From: Cristatella mucedo
Taxonomy: Eukaryota > Bryozoa > Phylactolaemata > Cristatellidae
Reading direction: 5' to 3'
DNA: 64,000 nt
Assembly: GCA_009760855.2 (NCBI GenBank)
Contig: WPIO01000137.1
Coordinates: 934,001-998,000 of the forward strand
Of the stretch, positions 54,439 to 64,000 are shown piece by piece (the stretch's first letter is position 1; each line of letters starts with the position of its first letter). Below the pieces are notes generated by a model that saw nothing but the letters and a program-made list of their open reading frames with translations, ran no database searches and was not told where the DNA came from. A program made the position numbers and the translations under genes.

Positions 54439-55321
54439 GTACAGCTTTACCCGGTGGGCCTCTCTTGCAATAGATCCTGGATGCATAGCGCCATCTTGCT
54501 CCTGGATGGTAACTGCTGGCAGTGTCGTTAGTGCCATTGTACAGAGGTAGCAGCTCGACGAGTTCGGAGTTGCTCCGGAGAGGCAGTTCCTGAACCGCAA
54601 CGTTAAGAAAGTAGCCCCACCTAGTATCAACTCGAAGCAGGGTATTCATGCATGTCAGATCGGCTTTTAACTTCGACACACTGCCATAGAAGAAGTCGTA
54701 GTCCATTGGTGCTAAGTACACATTTGGAAAACAAGATGCCAGCCTCTGCACGGCCGATATTACATCGGCGTTGGCTTTACCGTCAATGTGAATGCAATAA
54801 GCATTTTGCGGAGCGTAAATAGATCGTATGAGTAGCTCTACCTGGACGGCACATTGGTGCATCCGGATTCCGAAGGCCAACGGAAAAGAAGCTTCCCTGT
54901 CGGGCCGTTTCTGTGTAACGTAACCAGCCTGTATCAGATCGTCGCAAGAGGTTCTGGCAAGCTGAGCGTCTCCAGCGCAGCTGAACGTACTTCGGCTAGC
55001 GTTTTAGGAACCTCTCAGCTTTTGATATCTCACTGTTGTCACCAGAAAACAGTCGAGAGCACCGAACTCCAGCCAGAGTTGGGTAGTCAGGCATTCAAAA
55101 GGCTCCAGTAGGAAGGGCATAATTTAAATTGAAGCCGTTTGCCGACCGTTTCGTATGCTTCAGCTTCATCTATGCATGCAGTTTGAAAATTCACCAGTGA
55201 TGTAACCACGAAATACGTCACCAAGAATGCCAATGTGATCTTTAGGCGCCATATAAAATAATTGAATAATTTCACCATACCGAAAAGACGATACCCTGAA
55301 CCTTTTTACTCGAAGAAGTAC

Positions 55322-55485
55322 AGTAGAGGCGTGATTGCCCGTGAGGTAAGGTGCTTACTCTTCACGATCGAGGTCGTGGGCCCGTTTCTTGCTGTCGGCG
55401 ATCCTTTATTGCACGCTGCAAGCATTAGTGATAGCCGTTAATATTGTTTTGCTACAATAAAACGAAGCTGTTGAATCAGCTAACA
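55322..55485 (+). mobile_element. tRNA-derived SINE, copy 5
   Basis: An A-box-like GTGAGGTAAGGTGCTTAC, a damaged B box (GGGCCCGTTTC), the body CGGCGATCCTTTATTGC, and a tail GCTACAATAAAACGAAGC and GTTGAATCAGCTAACAT are in the same order as in the other copies. It lies just upstream of the old GT14 start at 55278. Confidence 0.75.
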
Positions 55486-58400
55486 TAGAGGTACTGGCCC
55501 TGGAAGACGAATGAAGTGTTGAGTGGTTTCGATTTGTCAATTAAAATTTTACAGCACTTGCAGATACCCCTAATTTATAAAGAACCTGGATAGCAGAAAA
55601 ATATTTTGATGGAGAGAGCTAATTTAATGGTCAGCACAGGTCATATTTGCCGGAGATTCGAAACCTGCCACATGTACTGCTAACACAAAAACAATGCGTG
55701 TTGCCCAAGCAAAGGCTGCATTTTTATTATGATTACAGGTAAACTTATTTTTCTATATTAAAATGCAAATTAATTAATAATGTTATTGCCACCACTCAAT
55801 AATTCCAACTGAGTTTCTATTTTTTAATTTTCACATCAATTTTGGCATCAAATTTTGCTTGCTTAAAAAATTATATTCGAGATATTGCAGGAAAATAAGA
55901 GAATAGTTAACTAATGGCTGTGGCTTCGTTAAAACCTCAGGGCAGCCAGATCGTCCGGTTTATCAGAAATCAATAGCAATACGATAATAGCAGAATACAT
56001 TTCACAAAGAACTTCTGGTGGAACTAAAATTTCTTGTGAGGGGGAAGATCTGTCAAAATTGTACGTAGAGAAGCAAGACCCTCAACGTTTTTAATGTATG
56101 TAGTTATAGTTCCAAAATTATTAAAATTTCATGCAGCGAAATCACAGTGTTCATTTGATGCGAAATCGATGAGTGCTCATCAAGCGGAAATATTAATTAA
56201 ATTTCATCGTTGGCTATGCTAGATCAAAGGCCAAGATTTCTCTCCCTCCGAAGAGTACAAATGTCCACTGACTGATCTCATTCAGCCTCTACAAATAAAT
56301 ACAACAGCTAAAAAATAAATTGAAATTTGGATCAGGGTGAACCCGAGCAAGCTCGTGTACACCTACTGAACTAGACCACTACAGCATAGGCGTTTATCAG
56401 GTTACAAGATGTTTACGTATGTGCTGATGAAACTTCTCTATTTTACCATCTGCATTTTCTAATGAGACCGTAGGATCACTTATGAAAATAGTTATACATT
56501 TAGGAATTGAAATTAATTTGTATCCCAAGCACCCATACCAGAATTTATAATTGCGTGAGAATAGATTCTGAATCATTATAATGTTACCTTTGAGAGCTCC
56601 ATTGTGAGCAAGAAATACGTTGCAATATTAAAGACTTATAGTGACACTTCCACGTCAGGTCATTATAGGCAGAACTAGGGTACAAGAGAGCTTTGGCAAG
56701 GTTAACTGCACCATTTTTATTTTCAACTTCACGAGCAGCTTGAAGAAATAAGCTATCAAATATGATCACATCCTTAAAAACACTTGCAAAAGAATAAAAC
56801 ATCCAGAGGGAAGAGAATCAAACAGACGCCGTGCGACCTTGAGGCAGTTGCTTGAATTAATTGCTGAACTTTAATCAGTCATACTATTTTTCTCTCTTTT
56901 AGTCTTTAATTTTGTATAATCGACGATGTTTTTGCTTATTTGTGAATGGACTATGACATGCTCAGCAAATAATGAAGATATGGTTTCCTGTATAGACGTA
57001 AATATACCTTTCAACTTTTGTTTCAAGTCCCCGTAGTACTGCAGAGAACAGCTCTTTCAACGGATATAAGGATTAGATTTCTCAACGGCCGTAAGTCATT
57101 CCTGAATTCCTAGAGGCAAGACGTCAATTAAGTTAAAGTAACCGCTGAATTAACAACTGTTTTTGGTTTCGAAAGCCATATTTGCTAACGTGGAAGTGTG
57201 CTGCACTTGAGAAAGTAGGAGCTGCATTGAAAATTGCAGCTCATAAACGGATATAGCCCCAAAATTCGTCCTCCCGTCTCGTGCTTCCCAGAACTTGGAA
57301 TACCTATTTCCACGGCTTTCTCTTCGGAACGAGTCTGTTAGGTAATCGCATGTCAACAGAGCCAGCAAGTATTTTTGCATGTGTTGAAGAATAGTAAGCA
57401 ATCTCATCACCCTATAAATTATATTCCGCGGCCAGAGCTCATATTTTTTACATTCCAGGGCATGTCTTCCCATGACTATGGATAGATTTTAACCGAGGAT
57501 TGGACCAGCACAACTGCAGTAAGTATAAAACACAAGTATCTGATATCCGTCATGTCTATTCACATTATAAGATAGCCAATCAGGGCATCCCTACGTTGGC
57601 CCTAGGGCACGCGCACAAATGGTTTCATTTTGATGAACGCTATCGTTGAATACAGCCCAGTTTGATAGGCAGGCAAGCACGCAGATAAAATCCAAATAGC
57701 ATCCTCTCATGCAAAAAGTACGAATTTAAAGACATTTTTACTGAATAGTAATTTCTGCTTTAATTGTATAGCTCAGCTAGATATTTTCCATACGTGAGAT
57801 ATATCGGAATGAAATCAAACCATAATAGACGACCAACGTCTGACGAAAAAAATAATAGTCATGTTGAACTTTTGTGGCTTGCTTAAAGCATTAGTTCATT
57901 CACAAGCTCCGCCTTATTTTTCAAATGCAGAATATGCTAACCGGAAAGAAAATAACGAGCAAACTTAGGTCTGAACTTAAAATCACTAGCATAGGGATTA
58001 TTTTGGATGAGGCTCGCTTTTGATTGCTTCTGAATGTTTTTATTACGGAACAGTGCAAGAATCATTGTAACTGGTGTTGTCGTTAAGCTATAATTTATTT
58101 TCGGCACATACCGCAGATATTCTGTAAAGCTGCAATAATGACATCAGCTTTTGTTCGTCTCATGCTGTGCTATTTCTGTATGCTAATACATTAATTAAAA
58201 TGTTCTTAATGAATTAAAATAAAGTTAGGCTTTTTTATTCAGTTATGCGAAAATTAGTTCCTTTTACGACCAAGGTGGACAATGCAAGCTGATAGGGAGG
58301 TTAAAATAATTTAAGATATTGGAAACAGGGATGGATCGGATCAACAAGTAAACTGCATTTCATTTGCATCAATAATAAAGCCACGATTGAGCAGTATTAT

Positions 58401-60639
58401 GAACTGAACTTTGACAGTTTACCTAATTTTAGAATAAGAGGAAAAGCTATTAATTCGGATGATTTCTCATCAATTCTGGGAGATATACTGCTTGCAAGTA
58501 GCCATTAGCTTTCAAATGTATTAAATCTAAAAGGTTTAATCTTTCAAGAAACAAACACATGAAATGAAGAGGAAATTGCATCACCATACATGCATACTTC
58601 TAAAGTCGAAAGAATTTGGACTGATGAGGAAGGTCGGCTACCTGTTCACATGCGTTTCGGGTGTGTCGCAAGCTGCTGTCGGTAAAATTATGGACACTAA
58701 CGAAAATATAAAGTAAAAAAATAATCAAGCGAGTCTTTCAATTTATTGAGATGCTCATACACGACACTTTCCATATTCCAAGGACCTTTCGGAATCTCTC
58801 AGGAATTAAACTAGTTAGAAACTTGAAAACATCGACAATTAGTTCCAGGATCATGTCAAATGAAAAAACACTTATTCCTAAAAGATAGGGGCAGTTAGCT
58901 TCTGAAACTACGGCACAAATTGGCCTCCCAAACGCTTTATTTGGGTTAGATTCAGTGATTGAATCGGCGTGTCAATACCTGTAATGGATTGGTAATGGAG
59001 TCGGACAAATTTCTTAAAACGCACAGCAGTTGATGCAGTGTGTTTTAGATCGTTATGATGATAATGATAAGACTACATATTACATTTAGGGGAATCCAAC
59101 CTCTATAAGACGCTTTGAACCATTTTTAAATCAGAAGCAATAACCACGAAATGATGACAAGCCAGCTATCTTGCTTAAGAAAGCAATTCGTGGACTTGAC
59201 ACACTTAAGCTCATACTACTGTTTTTATGACTAATCATACTAATGAGAAAGTGTGTTTGACATGCAGAGCAGTAAGTTAAGGTTTAATTTGTATCACCGC
59301 TGCCATAGGTTTAGATATGGACAGCCTGTTTAAAACGCAAATAAATAGCCTTTTATCGATGAACAATCCGTTTGCTGTACAAGACCAAATCGCCTGGAAG
59401 GTCTAGAAACCTTCTTACACTGAAAAAAAGCCTCGTCAGTAGCGGCGCTGCATGCAGAGCTTTAGGTCAAAACGAGGTCGCTCTAGGAGACCTGGATAGT
59501 CCTCGGGGGGGGGCAGACAATATCTTTACGATGTCAACCAGGCGGAGGCACACGTAAACAGTATTCTGGCTAGCAAACTTCTGGTTTTTATGCTAACTGC
59601 TCAATCTTCGGCTAAACGTCAAGGTTCGATACCACGTAACAATGTTTCATTGCCGGCCGTGCCGTAGTTACAAGATTAGGGCATTGCTTTCCGCCACTCA
59701 GTTTGATCGACTGGGTGGCCACGGAAAAAAATCAGCTCCAGCTCTTACCTGCAGAAGCTTGGTTATGTTTCTCAGACGATTCAGTGGATTGGCAGCAAGC
59801 AGTGAGATAAATCTCTTCATTAATTAGTTCACTGATATATCTCTGGCTCTGGTGGTAGGCTCTCGCCACAAAACAGTGGAGCTGGACATTTGATCTTCCG
59901 AGCTTCAGGTCATTCAATGATTACGAGAAAGCACCCCTTTTGCAAAACAATAAAGTCGCCGGGTAAAGCGCAAATACCTTTTTTAGGACCGTCTTCTGGC
60001 TCTTCTTCCTGGCTCGTCAGCTTTATTTAGGCTGCATCCAACGGATCAATTAGCTGTCCATCTATCGAAGAGCACTCGGTCAATGATAGGCTTGGCAGGC
60101 CGGCAGTTGAGATAGTGCTCGTCCAATCATTGGCGAAGAGTGTGGGAGTCACATGCTAGGGCGACTTTATGTGTGCCCAAAATAAGGGAAAGTAAATATT
60201 AGCTGATTAAGCAATAGGAGTCTTAATGGCTTATAGTGGGCAGCAAAGAAATGGCTGCTGCAGTACTCGAAGCTGTAGTACTGTTACCCATGCCCTTGGT
60301 CGTGAAGCGCCAGTGTCTAACGATACCAAACAAAGGCGGGCTGGTTAGATTGCCCATATTATTTAATTTCGTTTGTACCTTTTCATCTCAAAAGCCAAGC
60401 ATTAAGGACTCAAAGTGAGGCCGGGGTCACAGCCAGAGCTATGGAGCTGTTAGGAAGCCCCAGTGGGGCTACTCAGTGTGCATTCCGCGGCCACAATTAA
60501 CTGTCGAAAAGACAGACTGACTAAATTTCCAATCGCTCAAGTCTTACAGCAAAGGAAAGTGCATTGAAATAAGATTCTGTCCTTTGTAGTTACTCTACGA
60601 ATGTGATGTTATTATGATTTTAATAACTTATCTCCTCTA
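55486..60639. other. AT-rich gene-free interval
   Basis: Five kb of AT-rich sequence show no recognisable transposon, RNA gene or coding region. The longest frames (107 codons at 57150-57473 on the minus strand, 72 codons at 56584-56802 on the minus strand) have no family signature. Small exons of an intron-rich gene could hide here, but I see no supported splice pattern. Confidence 0.45.
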
Positions 60640-60905
60640 AAATCACATATAAATCGCGAAGCATCAAAATCCTTGATATTGATGCTGTCCGTGCGAGATT
60701 ATCTACCTCGCCTCTGCTGTTCAATCCCCTTCCGACCTGTAATCCTTGGTAGATACAACACGACACTAGCTGATATGCTCGACGAGTTTGCACCTCTGAC
60801 TAAGCCCACTGTGCACCCTCGCTCAGACGGCCTATGGTTTACCACGGACTGTAAACTAGCTAGATCTACTAAGCCAAGCTTAAAAAAGCATACACAAGAT
60901 CGCTG
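60640..60905 (+). mobile_element. L2-like LINE internal fragment (linker region)
   Basis: It encodes remnants of the segment between endonuclease and reverse transcriptase (ILDIDAVRARLSTSPLL in pieces, YNTTLADMLDEFAPLTKPTV, TTDCKLARSTKPSLKKHTQD). Both ends are missing, including the 3' tail, so it is a broken piece of an older copy. Confidence 0.85.
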
Positions 60906-60999
60906 TAGTTAGCCAGTGCGAGGTGCTTAGCCGAGCCACGACGGATGAACTGGCTCAGATAAAATAATCCAGCAACGAATTTTTGTGCTGAATAAATTT

Positions 61000-61032
<33 letters not shown>

Positions 61033-62011
61033 AATACAGTAAGAGAGACAGAGAGGAAAAGAGAGTGAGTGTGAGATGGGGAGCTAAATACTTGATTTAA
61101 GATCTCCTCAAAATTGATAGAAATAGCCCTACCAAATCTGCTGCAGCAAAACCTTCCAAAGTCCATGTACATGCTCAGCACTAACATTTATATACATGAC
61201 TATGGCCAGAAAACTATCTAGCGGGCATCTGTGTAGTCCTAGAGGGCAGTACACTCCACAAATCAAGAAACAGGTGCACGTAAAAAGCACGTGTCTTTCC
61301 CAGCGTAAACAGTAAAGTCAGCATATGTACCTAATTTGAGCAAAGCGGAAATTGCATGCACAAAGCTCACTAATGAGTGTTTTTTTATCGAGCTATCGCT
61401 GTTTATCCAGGCTATGTTGCCCCTAAGCACTCGAACTTCTCATAACTAGGGACACTCGTGGTGCAACTTAGTTCAGGTCACTGCCAAATATGCATTCAAT
61501 ACTATTTTCCATGAAATTTGGTTCATTCATGATTGTTCTAATCCATCGCTACGTGGTGGCTTCCCTGAGGCTTGAAAAGAAAGAAATGGCAGACTATGCC
61601 GTGCTGCCTTGTAAGTGATTCCAGGCTTAGACATTTTCACAGCCACAGTGACCTGGATGTGGAAGTTGGGGATGAAGGGAAGAAATGTCATGTTCAGTCG
61701 AAAGTTATGTTCGGTCACTGATGAAAAGTCCAAAGCGATCATTAGAAGAATATTTCCTTAAATGATATGAATACGACGATGGTTTTGTGAATAAGTACTA
61801 GCAGGTCAAGCTATACGGTTGCTTGGGGAGACCGGGAGAGTTTCTTACTCATTTTGGAATCGCTAGAACTGCAGATTCCCTATTTGCCCCTTATCAAACA
61901 TGCTGACATTGCAATTCAAGGGTAGGGAAACGCTCAGCCGCTGGCTATGAATGCAACTACTAGCGAGTATAATTTCTCACCTCGTGCACATGTCAGTGAA
62001 ATTAATTGCTT
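60906..62011. other. no gene seen; short (GA)n tract
   Basis: A GA run lies at about 61010-61033. The remaining sequence is unique with no coding support. Confidence 0.4.
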
Positions 62012-62966
62012 ATAATAATAATAATAATATTGCACTTGATAAAGCGCCCTCAGAGAACTTAATCTCTTTCTAGGCGCTTTACATTTGCTGCAAAGTGATA
62101 CGCAATAGAATAGTAAGTAAAATCATGCTTGAAAAACAAACAAAATGAATAACATGGTTAGGGGTTACATGCACTGGGTCAGCATGCAAATGTGGTTAGT
62201 GGCAGCATGAACAGTGTCAGCACGCATAAGCACATCGAGGACGAATCACAAGGACCCACTAAATGCTGTCCTAAATAGGTATGTTTTTAAGTTTCTTTTA
62301 AATGTGGTCAGGTCAGGGGATGTTCTGATGCAGGTCGGGAGGGAGTTCCAGGCTGTGGGAGCATACGAGCTAAATGCACGGTCTTCAAAGGATTTAAGGT
62401 TTGTACGAGGTATTTCTAGACTGTTGGATTCCGAAAAGCAAGTGGTACGATGCTTTGCCTGATGGGGTTGTATATCTGAAAGATAGGCTGGAGCCATAGA
62501 ATGAAGAGACCTAAAAGTGAGCGACAAAACCTTGAAGTCAATCCGTTGCTTGACTGGTAACCAGTGCAGGTCGGCGAGAAGTGGAGTAATGTGGCAACTG
62601 CGACGCTCACGACAGACAAGCCTAGCTGCAGAGTTTTGCACCAGCTGCAATCGCCTGATCGCACATGCTGGTAGGCCAGTAAGCAGTGAGTTGCAGAAGT
62701 CGAGACGAGATGTCAGGAATGCATGGACCAACTTGGACGTGGTATCCTTATCTAAACAAGCCCTAATTTTAGCAATGTTATGAAGCTGAAAATAGGCTGA
62801 TTTGACTGTGGAGCTGATGTGGTCGTCTAACGAGAGGTCGCTTTGGAATATGACACCTAGATTTCGAGCTGATGCAACTGGAGATATGCTGGCAGAGCCA
62901 ATTTTGAAAGTCAGCCTTTCCAATTTCTGAATAACACTAGGTTTGCCCATAACTAGTAAGTTAGTC
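62012..62966 (-). mobile_element. young L2-like LINE, 5'-truncated, 0.95 kb
   Basis: This minus-strand copy has an AAT tail and a perfectly paired 3' hairpin (AAAGCGCC at 62041-62048, GGCGCTTT at 62073-62080, inner AGAGA/TCTCT). Its coding part (62950-62246) is open throughout. The 5' truncation falls at about 62966, exactly where an unrelated minus-strand frame begins. I found no clear target duplication. Confidence 0.95.
62246..62950 (-). pseudogene. LINE C-terminal coding segment, 234 codons, intact
   Basis: The frame runs from MGKPSVIQKLERLTFKIGS through LDDHISSTVKSAYFQLHNIA and ITPLLADLHWLPVKQRIDF to LKTYLFRTAFSGSL and its stop. It has no frameshift or nonsense change and matches the consensus of other copies closely. 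Because of 5' truncation it lacks the enzymatic domains. Confidence 0.9.
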
Positions 62967-63401
62967 TATTTGAAGCATTGTTTTTAAACTCTTTAAGTGC
63001 ATACTAGAATGGTGTTGTTGCTGCATTTCCTCACTAGTGACCCTACCGGAATGCAGCGTAACATAGTCATGTTCTTCGTCACTTTGTCTCTCAACGCCTG
63101 TCTTAATTGAACTCATAGATACGCTTTTCCCGAGACTAATGAGATCGCAACTTACTCTACTACCTCGGTGGTCCTCCCGACTAGTTGCAAAGACCTGTTG
63201 CTGCCCGAAAAAATGCGAGCTGAATGTGTCTTGATCATTCGATGAAGTAATTTCATCACTGAACATAGCAAAGGTTGGGCCATTTGTGGATTTAAAAGCC
63301 AACCACAGATATTTGGAGCCTAAGTAACTTTCAACCATTCCAAGGCTATCCTTCTTGTCAAAGACAATTGAACGAGTGGTAACCGAGTGAATACAATGCA
63401 A
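62961..63401 (-). CDS. unknown protein fragment truncated by a LINE junction
   Basis: This 146-codon frame has a balanced, protein-like composition, unlike the repeat shadows around it. It includes SYLGSKYLWLAFKS, an acidic and serine-rich middle, and a Gln/His-rich end. I do not recognise the family. Only the last few codons and the stop lie in LINE sequence (left of 62967), so the LINE provides the stop. A GTAAGT at about 63150-63155 (minus strand, after GGTAGTAGA) could be a splice donor; if so, a real exon would end there. It may be an exon or gene remnant. Confidence 0.3.
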   Translation of the reverse strand: MHCIHSVTTRSIVFDKKDSLGMVESYLGSKYLWLAFKSTNGPTFAMFSDEITSSNDQDTFSSHFFGQQQVFATSREDHRGSRVSCDLISLGKSVSMSSIKTGVERQSDEEHDYVTLHSGRVTSEEMQQQHHSSMHLKSLKTMLQID

Positions 63402-64000
63402 AACCCGATATTTACATCTTATAACAAGTTTCGAATACGGATTTATTGCATCTATTCAATCGAAAACTACTCCACTTTAGGTTTCCATTGACCTTACATG
63501 CAACGATTGCAAGAATGTAGTCGTTCTTTTAGTTCTCCTAGATCTTGCTGTATCAACAACAATTTTTAACCAGATACTTTTGCATCATCACTTGGCCCGC
63601 CTTTCGTGCCCCACTTTCTGAGAGCTCAAATCCCACTGGAAAACCGAAGTAAGAGCGTGCTGCCGAATTTGGCAAGCCAACGTTAAACGTTTCGGCAGTA
63701 AAAGCCGCTTAAGTATGTGGAATCGAGGTCCAGTCTTGGGGTTGCTTCATTTCACTGTATACATCCTAGATGCAGCCGATAACATAAGCAAAAAGCACAG
63801 GGTCAGGTTTCGTTTCTATCTTGTTGAAACTCGGAGCTTCACTCTGCACTCGACTTGGTTAGACCCTGACATTGTGCATGGATGACGATCGCACTTGGAC
63901 AGTGATTGATATTCTGATTCTTCATGGCAATGAGAATTGCCTAATGCTCATGGGAATGCCTATTGTGGGGAGCCGCGATGGCACACTAGGTAAGGCTTTT
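63402..64000. other. no gene seen
   Basis: Unique sequence to the window end. The isolated LDLAVSTTIFNQ-like codons near 63535-63575 faintly recall the LINE motif A region, but they are too short to call. Confidence 0.3.

Larger units (their letters stand above)
52047..55278 (-). pseudogene. GT14 (Branch domain) pseudogene D, split by two insertions
   Basis: The old gene reads leftward from an ATG at 55278. A basic start and an anchor (ITLAFLVTYFVVTSLV) come first. The next block, matching the region before the first family Cys (MPDYPTLAGVRC, about 55095-55060), is in another frame, and a further frame change lies near 55005. NASRSTFSCAGDAQLARTSCDDL and FGIRMHQCAVQVELLIRSIY follow, then CFPNVYLAP, WGYFLNVAVQELPLRSN and RWRYASRIYC (to about 54475). 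An insert of about 760 bp interrupts at about 53706-54465. A short piece reading EPGYNARIQRC to NVTIYKG (53705-53615) precedes a 1.15-kb LINE (52461-53614). The last segment, GTSYGFFSREF, WAPYEHFYATL (probable catalytic Glu) and FGTKFYIDCDPLAIRCL, ends at a stop at 52047. Without the inserts the length is close to that of a normal family member. Confidence 0.95.

Overview
This is a gene-poor stretch of an animal nuclear genome. Three things point to an animal: abundant L2/CR1-type LINEs, tRNA-derived SINEs, and single-exon glycosyltransferase family 14 (GT14, 'Branch' domain) genes. I see no bacterial operon structure, no rRNA and no canonical tRNA gene. A lophotrochozoan, perhaps a flatworm with a repeat-inflated genome, would fit, but the sequence alone does not prove the phylum.

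The conventional genes are a scattered GT14 cluster. Two intact single-exon genes lie tail to tail at 9714-11252 (+) and 12464-14170 (-) in a GC-rich island. Two dead relatives lie further right on the minus strand. The one at about 38806-40090 is eroded by frameshifts. The one at 52047-55278 still shows its whole length from start codon to stop codon, but it is cut by a LINE with a 6-bp target duplication, by a second, unclassified insert of about 0.76 kb, and by small frameshifts. All four would encode, or once encoded, Golgi type II membrane enzymes resembling beta-1,6-N-acetylglucosaminyltransferases.

Most other recognisable sequence is one L2-like non-LTR retrotransposon family, with about 20 copies or fragments on both strands. 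The best copies are 48340-51975 (+; 3.64 kb, 8-bp target duplication) and 33329-36973 (-). The element has a single endonuclease-reverse transcriptase ORF. Its 3' UTR carries an imperfect tandem duplication and a conserved terminal hairpin, followed by an (ATT)n tail. Every copy is broken or 5'-truncated. One old copy (15885-18445) holds two younger fragments nested inside it, each with target duplications.

Smaller repeats are a five-copy tRNA-derived SINE family, a two-copy unclassified repeat of about 0.6 kb (41.7 and 53.8 kb), a degenerate plant-type CCCTAAA array between inverted minisatellite arms (5.04-5.87 kb), and long microsatellites. Large intervals, especially 55.5-60.6 kb, are AT-rich and show no gene I can support. 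An unidentified ORF at 62961-63401 (-) has protein-like composition and is cut by a LINE junction; it may be an exon remnant.
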